Positions 1 through 7,603 of a stretch of DNA of 52,026 nucleotides are shown in pieces. Origin of the DNA: Candidatus Nanoarchaeia archaeon (GTDB lineage: Archaea > Nanobdellota > Nanobdellia > Woesearchaeales > JAQUVJ01); NCBI GenBank assembly GCA_028693395.1, contig JAQUVJ010000005.1, positions 1-52,026 of the forward strand. Reading direction: 5' to 3'. The position numbers were made by a program, and so were the translations under genes. The notes below the pieces were generated by a model. The model saw nothing but the letters and a program-made list of their open reading frames with translations, was not told the DNA's origin and did no database searches. Numbering within the stretch: position 1 is the stretch's first letter; each line of letters begins with the position of its first letter.

Positions 1-552
1 GAAAAAGAATATGAAGCAACAATTGGATATTCAAAAATTAGAGATATTTTTAAAAATGATGTAGTTTCAATTCAAAATAAGAAATTTAGAGTAGATGAAG
101 TATTAATTTTTAAAGATTTTAAAGAAGCATTTGAAAACATAGATTTTAAATTAATAATGCCTGATGTTTCTTCTAAAGAAAAAGCAATAAAGGAAATGAA
201 ACAAATATATTCAACATTTAAACAAGAAAAATATGGGGTATACATTTTTAAATTTAAATATGAAGAAGAATTACAAACTAAAGATGAAAAAAAACAAAAA
301 TCTAAAAAAAAGATCTTAAAAAGAAAAAATAATCTTAAAAAATTTGCAATGATTAAATTAAATGAAATGAAATCAAATAATCAAAATAAATCAAATTTTA
401 AAAATGTAAATAAAATAGATAATTCTAAGAATTTTAATGATTTCAATAATATTGATAGTAATAATATAGGAATTAAAAAAATAACAAAATCTAAAAATAA
501 TTCAATTAAAAAATCGATTCAATCAAAAAAAACAATTAATTCAAAAAAGTGA
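1..552 (+). CDS. ASCH domain-like protein, 5' end outside window
   Basis: The ORF track starts this at 157, but the frame is open from base 1, so this is the 3' part of a longer gene (at least 183 residues). The visible N-terminal half reads like the C-terminal half of an ASCH domain: a strand-rich stretch, a 'kdFkeAfeni' segment, a 'mPdvss' loop, then a helix ending in 'kyGVyiF'. ASCH domains are small beta-barrels linked to RNA binding or RNA modification. After about residue 95 the protein turns into a low-complexity Lys/Asn/Ser tail of roughly 85 residues, probably disordered. The stop codon TGA overlaps the Shine-Dalgarno of the next gene (5-base gap), so the two are likely cotranscribed. 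The family call rests on sequence feel only and the start is not visible. Confidence 0.6.
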   Translation, partial: EKEYEATIGYSKIRDIFKNDVVSIQNKKFRVDEVLIFKDFKEAFENIDFKLIMPDVSSKEKAIKEMKQIYSTFKQEKYGVYIFKFKYEEELQTKDEKKQKSKKKILKRKNNLKKFAMIKLNEMKSNNQNKSNFKNVNKIDNSKNFNDFNNIDSNNIGIKKITKSKNNSIKKSIQSKKTINSKK

Positions 553-557
553 AATAA

Positions 558-1586
558 ATGATTTACAAAGATTTACTAGAATCTCAAAAAACATATTATG
601 AAAATTTTCAAACAAATGAAGTCTTCTTTGAAAGAGCAATATTTTTAGGGTGGCTTTGTGATATTGGAACTTGTAAATTTTGTTATATGTCCACACAACC
701 AAAGAAAGAAAAAAGTGATATATCTAAATTAAAATTTAAAGGTGCAAGACATAAAGTTTCTGTTTACATAGAAGCAATATTAACAAGAGTAATGAATTAT
801 AAAGTAGAATTTGTTTCTTGTGGAGCAAATGTTTTTGATGATGATTATTTAATCGAGATTTTGGAAAATATTTATAAGATAACTGGTGAAAAAGTTATTT
901 TAAACATTGGACCATTAACAAAAGAACAATTAATAAAATTTCAACCATATATATCAGGAGTTTCAGCATCAATAGAAACTTTTTCAAAAAAACATGATGA
1001 TATTTGTCCAAATAAACCGATAAGCCTTTACGAAGAAATGATTTTGTATAGTAAAGAATTAAAATTAAATAGAGCAATTACAATAATATTGGGTTTAGGA
1101 GAAACATTAGATGATTTTAATGCAATGAAAGATTATGTAGAAAAATATGATATAAATCAAATAACGTTTTATTCATTAAATCCAGAAAAGAATACAATGT
1201 ATGAAAATTCTCTTGGGCCATCATCAATGTATTATACAAAATGGATTTCAAAAACAAGATTAGAATTTCCAAATATAAAAATAATAGTTGGTTCTTGGGC
1301 TAATAGAAATAGAGAAATGTCATTTTTAATAGAAGCAGGAGCAAATAATTTTACAAAATTTCCAGCTTTTAAATTGTTTAATAAAAATGAAGCTAAATTA
1401 TATAAACAAGAAATTAATGAAACTTCGAGAAAATTAATGAGTTATTTTGATTTTGAAGATATTTCTTTTGAAGAAATAAAGAAAAAAAGTATTAATTTAG
1501 CAAAAGAAAATTTCAAAGGAGAAATGTTAGAAAAGATTTTAGAAAAGTTAAATAGTTATTTAGAAATGATAAAGAAAAATGAGTAA
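558..1586 (+). CDS. Radical SAM protein with a C-x4-C-x2-C cluster motif
   Basis: This 342-residue protein has the shape of a single-domain radical SAM enzyme. The putative [4Fe-4S] ligands are C34, C39 and C42 in 'CDIGTCKFCYMS', followed by strands typical of the radical SAM TIM barrel ('VEFVSCGAN', 'ILNIGPL', 'GVSASIET', 'ITIILGLGET'). The layout resembles biotin synthase-like archaeal proteins of unknown substrate. The usual spacing is C-x3-C-x2-C; here one extra residue sits between the first two cysteines. The GTGA of the upstream stop supplies a Shine-Dalgarno for the ATG at 558, so translation is probably coupled to the ASCH-like gene. The gene ends 9 bases from the convergent TFE gene. 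Superfamily is secure, reaction unknown. Confidence 0.85.
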   Translation: MIYKDLLESQKTYYENFQTNEVFFERAIFLGWLCDIGTCKFCYMSTQPKKEKSDISKLKFKGARHKVSVYIEAILTRVMNYKVEFVSCGANVFDDDYLIEILENIYKITGEKVILNIGPLTKEQLIKFQPYISGVSASIETFSKKHDDICPNKPISLYEEMILYSKELKLNRAITIILGLGETLDDFNAMKDYVEKYDINQITFYSLNPEKNTMYENSLGPSSMYYTKWISKTRLEFPNIKIIVGSWANRNREMSFLIEAGANNFTKFPAFKLFNKNEAKLYKQEINETSRKLMSYFDFEDISFEEIKKKSINLAKENFKGEMLEKILEKLNSYLEMIKKNE

Positions 1587-1595
1587 AAATTTTAA

Positions 1596-2147
1596 TTAAT
1601 TTAATTGTGGTATTCTTATTTTTATTTTTGTTGTTATTGTTACACTTGATATCATTTTTTCTTTTAAAACTATAAGTCTTGATTCAAGTCTTTCAATTAA
1701 TTTAGAATTATCTATTGGTTCAAGATATGATCCACATTCAGGACATTGAAATGAAATATTTAAAGCTTCATCAATAGAAAGTCTTTCTCCACAACCTTGG
1801 CATTTATAAAATTCATTTTCTTTTTCATAATATATTTTATTTTGTAATTCTTCAATTTGTTTTGTTAAACTTTTTCTATAAAAATAAATAATTTCACTAG
1901 GATTTAAACTCCAATAGTGTACATACCAACCTTTATTTGGATCTTTTTTTTTTCTACTAGAAACTAAATTAAAAGATGTTAGTTGATATAAAATTGCTCT
2001 TGTTTCATTAATAGTTTTATTGATTTGAGCAGCTATATCAAATTCAGAAATATTGATTTTATCATTTAAATACTCAAAGATTTGTTTATATTGAGCACCA
2101 AGGTGGTCAGTTGAAAGATGTTCTATGATTTCTATAGGAACTATCAT
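1596..2147 (-). CDS. tfe: Transcription factor E, alpha subunit (TFE)
   Basis: This is archaeal TFE, the homologue of eukaryotic TFIIE-alpha. It helps RNA polymerase open promoters with TBP and TFB. The N-terminal ~90 residues form the winged-helix domain ('AAQINKTINETRAILYQL' is the recognition-helix region). A coiled linker follows ('LTKQIEELQNKIYYEKE'), then a zinc ribbon with C116-x2-C119 and C135-x2-C138, then a C-terminal coiled coil. Its 183 residues match the usual ~170-190. A TATA-like 'tatataaag' (minus strand, near 2181-2190) lies 36 bases upstream of the ATG, inside the 3' end region of pelota, so TFE probably has its own promoter. Confidence 0.93.
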   Translation of the reverse strand: MIVPIEIIEHLSTDHLGAQYKQIFEYLNDKINISEFDIAAQINKTINETRAILYQLTSFNLVSSRKKKDPNKGWYVHYWSLNPSEIIYFYRKSLTKQIEELQNKIYYEKENEFYKCQGCGERLSIDEALNISFQCPECGSYLEPIDNSKLIERLESRLIVLKEKMISSVTITTKIKIRIPQLN

Positions 2148-2191
2148 TTTTTTGGACCTAATATGTGGATTTTTTTCTAATATATAAAGGT

Positions 2192-3190
2192 TTATTTAAT
2201 TTTGTAATTTAATAGTGATATAATACCACCAAGACCATCTAATTGAATTCCAGCATCGTTTTTAGAATTGATAATTCTAATTTCTCCATTTGTTTTTTCT
2301 ATGTTATCTAGGATCTCTTCTATTTCTTCTCTTTTTTCTTCCAAGAGCTTTTCAGTTACTAATAATATGTTAATTGCACCAGTGTTTGATATGTTTTTTA
2401 TATCATTTAGTCCATAAGCAACATTTCCATCTTTATTTATCTCTACAAGTGCTTTATTTAATATTTCTAAATCATTTTTTAAATCATTTTCTCCAAGAAT
2501 TTTTTCTAATTCTTGTTGTTTTAAAATTTCTAAAATAGATTTTTCATGAACAGTTGAACATCCAACACTGAAAGATTTTTGTTTTAATTTCTCATCTAAT
2601 AATTTTATTAAATATTCTTTAAAAAAGCTAGGTGATGAAAAAATAATTAATTTATAATTACTTTCTATTTTTTTAGTTTCACTAATTATTTCGCTGTAAA
2701 AATTAGAACTTTCACTTTCATATTCTTTTTTTATAGGATTTCCCTTTAAATTAAATAATAATTTATTTTGATTATCTTCTACTTCAAAAAAATATGCTTC
2801 ATCTCTATCAAAAGCAATAACTAATAATTTATCTTTAACTTTATGTGATTTTTTAATTAAATCAAGATGAAATTTCAATAGATTGTTTTTTTCTATTTTT
2901 ATTATATCATTAATTTCAAATGATATTGCTTGATAAGAGCCTTTTGGAATTTCTTCGTGTTCTGATTGAATAGTTCCGTTTATTCTAATCTTTTCATCGT
3001 ATTCAATTTTCTCAACTTTAATTATTCCAAAGTATTTTTTTTTAACAGAATTATCATTTATTTTTATTTTTCTTTCAAATGCACCTTTTACAATATCATT
3101 TGTAGAAATTATTTTACTTAAATACCAATAATCAGTGGTATTTTCAATTTTTAATTCTAAGAAGTTTTTTTTATGATTTAGTAGTATCAT
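2192..3190 (-). CDS. pelA: Pelota/Dom34 ribosome rescue factor (aPelota)
   Basis: This 332-residue protein matches aPelota in length and order. It has an N-terminal Sm-like beta domain ('ENTTDYWYLSKIISTNDIVKGA', then 'GIIKVEKIEYDEKIRINGTI'). A central RNase H-like domain follows ('LLVIAFDRDEAYFF'), then a C-terminal eRF1 domain-3-like part ('KDGNVAYGLNDIKN', 'TGAINILLVTEKLL'). As in all Pelota proteins there is no GGQ motif. With aEF1A it splits stalled ribosomes; aEF1A is encoded in this window at 43533. On the minus strand 'tttataaat' at 3213-3222 is ~28 bases before the ATG, so the mRNA is likely leaderless. Confidence 0.93.
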   Translation of the reverse strand: MILLNHKKNFLELKIENTTDYWYLSKIISTNDIVKGAFERKIKINDNSVKKKYFGIIKVEKIEYDEKIRINGTIQSEHEEIPKGSYQAISFEINDIIKIEKNNLLKFHLDLIKKSHKVKDKLLVIAFDRDEAYFFEVEDNQNKLLFNLKGNPIKKEYESESSNFYSEIISETKKIESNYKLIIFSSPSFFKEYLIKLLDEKLKQKSFSVGCSTVHEKSILEILKQQELEKILGENDLKNDLEILNKALVEINKDGNVAYGLNDIKNISNTGAINILLVTEKLLEEKREEIEEILDNIEKTNGEIRIINSKNDAGIQLDGLGGIISLLNYKIK

Positions 3191-3244
3191 TTTATAATTG
3201 TAATCTTTGATTATTTATAAAATTGATTATTAATTTTTTATTTA

Positions 3245-3802
3245 CTATCTCAATTTATTATATCCTTTGTGTAAACTAATAATTGAACTAACACCATTAT
3301 AAAATTCTCCTTCATCAATAAAATAACTAACATGTTTTTCCATATGTTTTGGCATTTGTGAATGGTGTTTTAATATTTCATCATCATCTAGATTTATTGT
3401 TGTAGTTATAATTGGGACCTTAACTTCGTTTACAAAACTTGAAATCCAGTGATCAGGAATTCTTACTGCAATTGTTTCTTTGTTAAGATTTAAATTGTAA
3501 GGCATTGGTGTTTTTGAAGATAAAACTAAAGTATAAGGACCAGGAAGTAAGTCTAAATATTCATGGTGTTCTTTTTCGATATGGCAATTTTTATGAATCC
3601 AATCTTTATTTGGAACTATTATAGAAAATGGAGAAGTTGTTTGTTTTATTTCTCTTAATTTCTTAATACTATTTTCATTATCAATAACACATCCTATTCC
3701 ATATGCAGTATCGGTAGGATAGCAAATAAGCCCTCCTCTTCTAACATGTGTAAGAATTCTATTTTTAAATTTTATAAAATCTTTGCTATTAATGACTTCC
3801 AT
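3245..3802 (-). CDS. YrdC/Sua5-family L-threonylcarbamoyladenylate synthase
   Basis: A single YrdC domain fills the 185 residues. It starts with the strand-turn 'GGLICYPTDTAYGIG', the conserved nucleotide-binding entry of the family, followed by 'LREIKQTTSPFSIIV' and 'LLPGPYTLVL'. The family makes threonylcarbamoyl-AMP for t6A37 modification of ANN-decoding tRNAs. The C-terminal Sua5 domain is absent, so it is a TsaC/YciO-length version. The basic K-x-R motif common in active enzymes is less clear here ('IKQTTSPFS'), so a YciO-like paralogue role is possible. A minus-strand 'atttatata' near 3823-3832 is about 25 bases before the ATG, consistent with a leaderless message. Confidence 0.87.
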   Translation of the reverse strand: MEVINSKDFIKFKNRILTHVRRGGLICYPTDTAYGIGCVIDNENSIKKLREIKQTTSPFSIIVPNKDWIHKNCHIEKEHHEYLDLLPGPYTLVLSSKTPMPYNLNLNKETIAVRIPDHWISSFVNEVKVPIITTTINLDDDEILKHHSQMPKHMEKHVSYFIDEGEFYNGVSSIISLHKGYNKLR

Positions 3803-3913
3803 ACCATGTGAATACTTGCAGGGTATATAAATTTATTTTTGTGATTATTTGGTTGTTAACTTTATAAGTTTTTGGGTTAGATTTATAATGTATTATTTTT
3901 GTTTTTTTAAGAA

Positions 3914-3923
3914 AGATTTAAAT
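3914..3923 (+). promoter_or_regulatory. TATA-like box for tRNA-Glu
   Basis: The AT-rich element 'gatttaaatt' lies about 40 bases upstream of the mature tRNA-Glu 5' end in the divergent gap between the YrdC gene and the tRNA. It is the best TATA candidate for the tRNA transcript. The assignment is by position only. Confidence 0.4.
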
Positions 3924-3957
3924 TAAAGTTCAATATTTTTTTAATAAATTTAAAAAA

Positions 3958-4032
3958 GCTCGAATAGTGTAGTCCGGCCAATCATTTCGCCCTCTCGAGG
4001 CGAAGACTCGGGTTCAAATCCCGATTCGAGCA
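3958..4032 (+). tRNA. tRNA-Glu(CTC)
   Basis: Acceptor arms GCTCGAA (3958-3964) and TTCGAGC (4025-4031) pair fully, with discriminator A at 4032. The anticodon stem TCGCC/GGCGA encloses loop CTCTCGA, giving anticodon CTC after T33. The D-arm 'GTGTAGTCCGGCCAATCA' and T-arm 'CTCGGGTTCAAATCCCGA' match archaeal tRNA-Glu closely. CCA is not encoded; the next bases are TGT. No intron is present. Confidence 0.95.
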
Positions 4033-4072
4033 TGTTTTTTTTATTTTTTATTTAGAGATTTTCTTCAACCAA

Positions 4073-4084
4073 AGGTTTATAAAT
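4073..4084 (+). promoter_or_regulatory. TATA-like box for initiator tRNA
   Basis: The element 'tttataaataag' sits about 30 bases before the 5' end of the initiator tRNA, between the two tRNA genes. This suggests tRNA-Met has its own promoter and is not only processed from a tRNA-Glu transcript. Confidence 0.5.
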
Positions 4085-4105
4085 AAGCTTATAATTCAAA
4101 ATAAC

Positions 4106-4180
4106 AGCGGGATAGAGAAGTCAGGAGTTCTCGCGGGGCTCATAACCCCGAGGTCGGATGTTCAAATCATCCTCTCGCTA
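4106..4180 (+). tRNA. Initiator tRNA-Met(CAT)
   Basis: Acceptor arms AGCGGGA (4106-4112) and TCTCGCT (4173-4179) form a 7-bp stem with an A1-U72 pair, the archaeal initiator signature. The anticodon stem CGGGG/CCCCG contains the GGG:CCC pairs typical of initiators and encloses loop CTCATAA with anticodon CAT. Discriminator A is at 4180 and CCA is not encoded. It ends 53 bases before the first giant surface-protein gene. Confidence 0.95.
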
Positions 4181-4201
4181 TTTTTCTAATTTTTGCAAAA
4201 T

Positions 4202-4211
4202 TTTAAATATA
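4202..4211 (+). promoter_or_regulatory. TATA box of first BspA-like surface gene
   Basis: 'tttaaatata' is centred ~28 bases upstream of the ATG at 4234, which places transcription start at or next to the start codon. The same block (gcaaaattttaaatatatta) recurs upstream of the paralogue at 7604, with three substitutions in the spacer between box and ATG. Confidence 0.6.
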
Positions 4212-4233
4212 TTAATCCATTTATTTTATTAAG

Positions 4234-5739
4234 ATGTTTAAAAAAAGTGTATCACCATTAATTGCAACTGTTTTGTTAATTGCATTTACTGTTGCAATTG
4301 GATCTGTTGTTATGAATTGGGGTACTTCCTATATAAAAGAAGAACAAGAATCTGCAACAAGTACTTCTGATGTTAGATTAACATGTGCAACAAATGTTAA
4401 TTTAAAGATTATGAAAATAGATAATATGAAGGATTATTGTTATGATAATGATTCAGAAAATGTAACAATTAGTGTTAGATTATCAAAAGGTTCTGAAAAA
4501 TTAGAAGGAATTAGAGTAAATATAATTTCAAATGGTGAAAGTCAAACTTTAGATTATAATAAAGAGATATCTTATTTAAATTTTCAAATTAATTTAGGAG
4601 GATTTAATAAAAGTTTATTAAATGAAAATAACTTAATTGAATATGTAGAATTAGTTCCTTATATAGATAATAATGGAGCTAATTATTTTTGTTCTGGTGC
4701 TAGTTTAGAATTAAGTAATTTTGATAAATGTGAACATGAAATAAGTGTTAATTATATTCCTGAAATACCTGATGATTTTGATAATAATGAAAGTTTTGAA
4801 GATCCTGAAAATGAAACTCAACCGGTTTTAGAGTATGAAGATTATTATTTTGTTTCAGTATGGGATACAAGTAAAACAAGTACAGGTTCATCATCTTCAA
4901 ATCAAATAAAATTACCTTTGGAGTCAAGTGGAAATTATAGTTTTACAGTTGATTGGGGCGATGATACTCAAAGTTATATAACGACATATAATAATCTTAA
5001 TGTAACACATACATATTTTCAATCGGGCGAGTATGAAATAAAAATTAATGGAACTATAGTAGGATTTAGATTTAATAATAATGGAGATAGATTAAAAATT
5101 AAAGATATAAAACAATGGGGAGATTTAAGATTAGGTAATGGTGGTTCATATTTTTATGGAACTTCAAACTTAAATATAACTGCAACTGATATTTTAAATC
5201 TAACAGGAACAAATGATTTACATAGAATGTTTTTTAATTCAGGGATTTCAATAGTATCAAATATTGATAAATGGGATACAAGCAATGTTACAAACATGAG
5301 TTTATTATTTTATAATGCAATTTTTTTTAATAGTAATATTAGTAGCTGGGATACAAGTAAAGTAACAAATATGAGTTCTTTATTTTCAGGTGCAAAATCA
5401 TTTAATAGTAATATAAATGATTGGAATTTAGGAAGTGTTGTTGATATTAAATCAATGTTTTATCAAGCAGAAGTTTTTAACCAACCATTGAATAAATGGA
5501 ATACAAGTAATGTTAAAGATATGAATTCTTTATTTTCTGGTGCAAAATTGTTTAATAATAATATAAATGATTGGGATGTAAGAAATGTTGTTGATATGAG
5601 ATCAATGTTTTATCAAGCTGAAGTTTTTAATCAACCATTAAATAAATGGAATACAAGTAGTTTAGAAAATATGACTTCTATGTTTTATATGGCAAAAAGA
5701 TTTAATCAATCTATAAATAATTTTGATGTTAGTAAAGTT
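4234..5739 (+). repeat. 1,506-bp 5' coding repeat, copy 1 (twin at 7604-9109)
   Basis: The first 502 codons of this gene and of the next one encode the same protein in the ORF track, and the DNA lines I compared look identical, wobble positions included. Homology starts about 43 bases before the ATG. It stops abruptly inside the seventh BspA repeat, at 'agtaaagtt' (5739 and 9109). The offset is 3,370 bases. Confidence 0.9.
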
Positions 5740-7554
5740 AGAAGTATGGTTTATGTTTTTTATTATGCTGAAGATTTTAATCAACCATTAGATAATTGGG
5801 ATTTTAGTAAAGTTGAAGATGTTTGGACAATGTTTGGTGAAACAAAGAATTTTAATCAACCAATAGGTATGTGGAATACAAGTAGTTTAAAAAATATGAG
5901 ATCTTTGTTTTATTATGCTAAAGCATTTAATCAATCAATAAATGATTGGGATACAAGTAATGTTGAAAGTATGCATCAAGTTTTTCTAGGTCTTGGAAGT
6001 TTTAATCAACCATTAGATAAATGGAATACTAGTAAAGTTAAAACAATGTATGGAATGTTTCATATGGCATCTTCATTTAATCAACCAATAGAAATGTGGG
6101 ATACAAGTAATGTTGAGGATATGGAAGGAATGTTTAATGGAGCTACATCTTTTAATCAATCATTAAACAATTGGAACACGAGTAAGGTTGAATTAATGTC
6201 AGATATGTTTTGGGGAGCATCTTCATTTAATCAACCAATAGGTAGTTGGGATACAAGTAATGTAATAAGTATGAGTTATATGTTTTATAGTAATAATTAT
6301 TTTAATCAGAATATAAGTTCATGGAATACGAGTAGTCTTAAATATACTAGTTATATGTTTTATCGTTGTTATCATTTTAATTATTCATTAAATGATTGGG
6401 ATGTAAGTAATGTAGAAAATATGAATAATATGTTTCGATCTGCGAGTAGATTTAATCATCCATTAGATAAATGGAATATTAGTAAAGTAACAAATGTTCA
6501 AAGTCTTTTTGCAGGTGCTAATTCTTTTAATCAAGATATTAGTATGTGGGATGTTAGTAGAATTAAAAATATGAATTCTATGTTTTATTATGCATCTTCT
6601 TTTAATTATTCACTAAATGATTGGAATGTTAGTAATGTTGAAAGTATGTCTCAAATGTTTAATGCAGCTCGTTCTTTTAATCAACCATTAGACAAGTGGG
6701 ATGTAAGTAATGTAAAAAACATGTCTGAAATGTTTCGTGATGCAAGAGATTTTAATCAACCAATAGGAATGTGGAATGTAAGTAATGTTACTGATATGAG
6801 TGATATGTTTATGGGAATATTTGAAACAGTTATATTTAATCAAGATATAAATGACTGGGATGTTTCAAATGTTAAATATATGGATTCAATGTTTAATGAT
6901 TCTATTGAATTTAATCAACCATTGGATAAATGGGATGTAAGTAATGTAGAAAATATGAATTCAATGTTCCATAATGCAAGAAAATTTAATCAAAATATAA
7001 GTATGTGGAATGTAAGTAAAGTAAAAAATATGTTTTATATGTTTAGAAGTGCTTATGAATTTAATCAATCATTAAATGATTGGGATATTAGTAATGTTCA
7101 AAATATAGTAGGAATGTTTGCTTCAACTTATAGTTTTAATCAACCATTGGATAAATGGAATATAAGTCATATTACAAATATCTCATCTTTGTTTAGTGGA
7201 GCAAAAGCATATAATCAATCATTGAATATGTGGGATGTAAGTAATATAGTTGATATGAGTTCAGTGTTTTATGGTGCTTATAACTATTCTCAAGCATTAA
7301 ATGATTGGGATGTTTCAAATGTTAAATATATGCAAAATATGTTTTATAGGGCATCATCTTTTAATCAACCAATAGGTAATTGGAATGTTAGTAATGTTGA
7401 AGGTATGAATTATATGTTTTATTATGCATCATCTTTTAATCAAAATATAAGTAATTGGTGTGTAACAAAAATTCCAACTCCACCAACAAGTTTTTCAACA
7501 TTCTCTCCTTTACAATCTGATTATAGACCAGATTGGGGATCATGTCCTAATTAA
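4234..7554 (+). CDS. Pilin-like N-terminus plus ~30 BspA/DUF285 repeats, surface protein
   Basis: This is a 1,106-residue predicted cell-surface protein. Residues 1-30 look like an archaeal type IV pilin class III signal: short basic start 'MFKKS' then a long hydrophobic helix ending 'NWGTSY'. Residues ~30-165 form a pilin-like beta domain with cysteines. An acidic linker follows (~180-200), then a PKD-like strand domain (~205-290, 'FTVDWGDDTQ', 'THTYFQSGEYEIKING'). From ~315 to the end there are about 30 copies of a 25-residue BspA/DUF285 leucine-rich-like repeat (consensus FNQPLDKWDVSNVKNMSxMF), closed by a Cys-containing cap 'WGSCPN'. BspA repeats mediate adhesion in other organisms; host or surface attachment is an inference here. 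Almost every repeat carries N-x-S/T sequons. A paralogue follows 49 bases downstream. Confidence 0.9.
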   Translation: MFKKSVSPLIATVLLIAFTVAIGSVVMNWGTSYIKEEQESATSTSDVRLTCATNVNLKIMKIDNMKDYCYDNDSENVTISVRLSKGSEKLEGIRVNIISNGESQTLDYNKEISYLNFQINLGGFNKSLLNENNLIEYVELVPYIDNNGANYFCSGASLELSNFDKCEHEISVNYIPEIPDDFDNNESFEDPENETQPVLEYEDYYFVSVWDTSKTSTGSSSSNQIKLPLESSGNYSFTVDWGDDTQSYITTYNNLNVTHTYFQSGEYEIKINGTIVGFRFNNNGDRLKIKDIKQWGDLRLGNGGSYFYGTSNLNITATDILNLTGTNDLHRMFFNSGISIVSNIDKWDTSNVTNMSLLFYNAIFFNSNISSWDTSKVTNMSSLFSGAKSFNSNINDWNLGSVVDIKSMFYQAEVFNQPLNKWNTSNVKDMNSLFSGAKLFNNNINDWDVRNVVDMRSMFYQAEVFNQPLNKWNTSSLENMTSMFYMAKRFNQSINNFDVSKVRSMVYVFYYAEDFNQPLDNWDFSKVEDVWTMFGETKNFNQPIGMWNTSSLKNMRSLFYYAKAFNQSINDWDTSNVESMHQVFLGLGSFNQPLDKWNTSKVKTMYGMFHMASSFNQPIEMWDTSNVEDMEGMFNGATSFNQSLNNWNTSKVELMSDMFWGASSFNQPIGSWDTSNVISMSYMFYSNNYFNQNISSWNTSSLKYTSYMFYRCYHFNYSLNDWDVSNVENMNNMFRSASRFNHPLDKWNISKVTNVQSLFAGANSFNQDISMWDVSRIKNMNSMFYYASSFNYSLNDWNVSNVESMSQMFNAARSFNQPLDKWDVSNVKNMSEMFRDARDFNQPIGMWNVSNVTDMSDMFMGIFETVIFNQDINDWDVSNVKYMDSMFNDSIEFNQPLDKWDVSNVENMNSMFHNARKFNQNISMWNVSKVKNMFYMFRSAYEFNQSLNDWDISNVQNIVGMFASTYSFNQPLDKWNISHITNISSLFSGAKAYNQSLNMWDVSNIVDMSSVFYGAYNYSQALNDWDVSNVKYMQNMFYRASSFNQPIGNWNVSNVEGMNYMFYYASSFNQNISNWCVTKIPTPPTSFSTFSPLQSDYRPDWGSCPN

Positions 7555-7571
7555 ATTATTTTTTGCAAAAT

Positions 7572-7581
7572 TTTAAATATA
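7572..7581 (+). promoter_or_regulatory. TATA box of second BspA-like surface gene
   Basis: 'tttaaatata' is ~28 bases before the ATG at 7604, duplicated from the first paralogue. The 3-base change downstream ('aactta' here, 'aatcca' there) falls between the box and the transcription start. Confidence 0.6.
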
Positions 7582-7603
7582 TTAACTTATTTATTTTATT
7601 AAG

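Noticed and set aside
895-1077. Minus-strand ORF inside the radical SAM gene, and similar shadow ORFs at 14474, 14508, 18024, 21800, 26945, 27472, 28342, 29542, 30119, 37478, 38738, 39089, 42059, 45428 and 45462
   Set aside because: They lie opposite clear genes, consist of Leu/Ile/His-rich translations of AT-rich DNA, and have no Shine-Dalgarno or TATA context.
2540-2550. TTCATGAA 8-mers inside coding regions (pelota near 2543, metalloprotease near 39688)
   Set aside because: They lack the GTTT/AAAC arms and occur singly in genes, as expected by chance in AT-rich DNA, so they are not counted with the 12-bp palindromes.
3958-4180. tRNA pair next to large surface genes considered as an integration site of a mobile element
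   Set aside because: I see no integrase, no duplicated tRNA 3' end downstream and no composition change; the duplicated DNA is the surface gene itself.
5250-7480. Repeat array considered as a CRISPR or DNA-level satellite
   Set aside because: The ~75-base period is codon-based, open throughout and encodes DUF285 repeats; there are no identical repeats with unique spacers.
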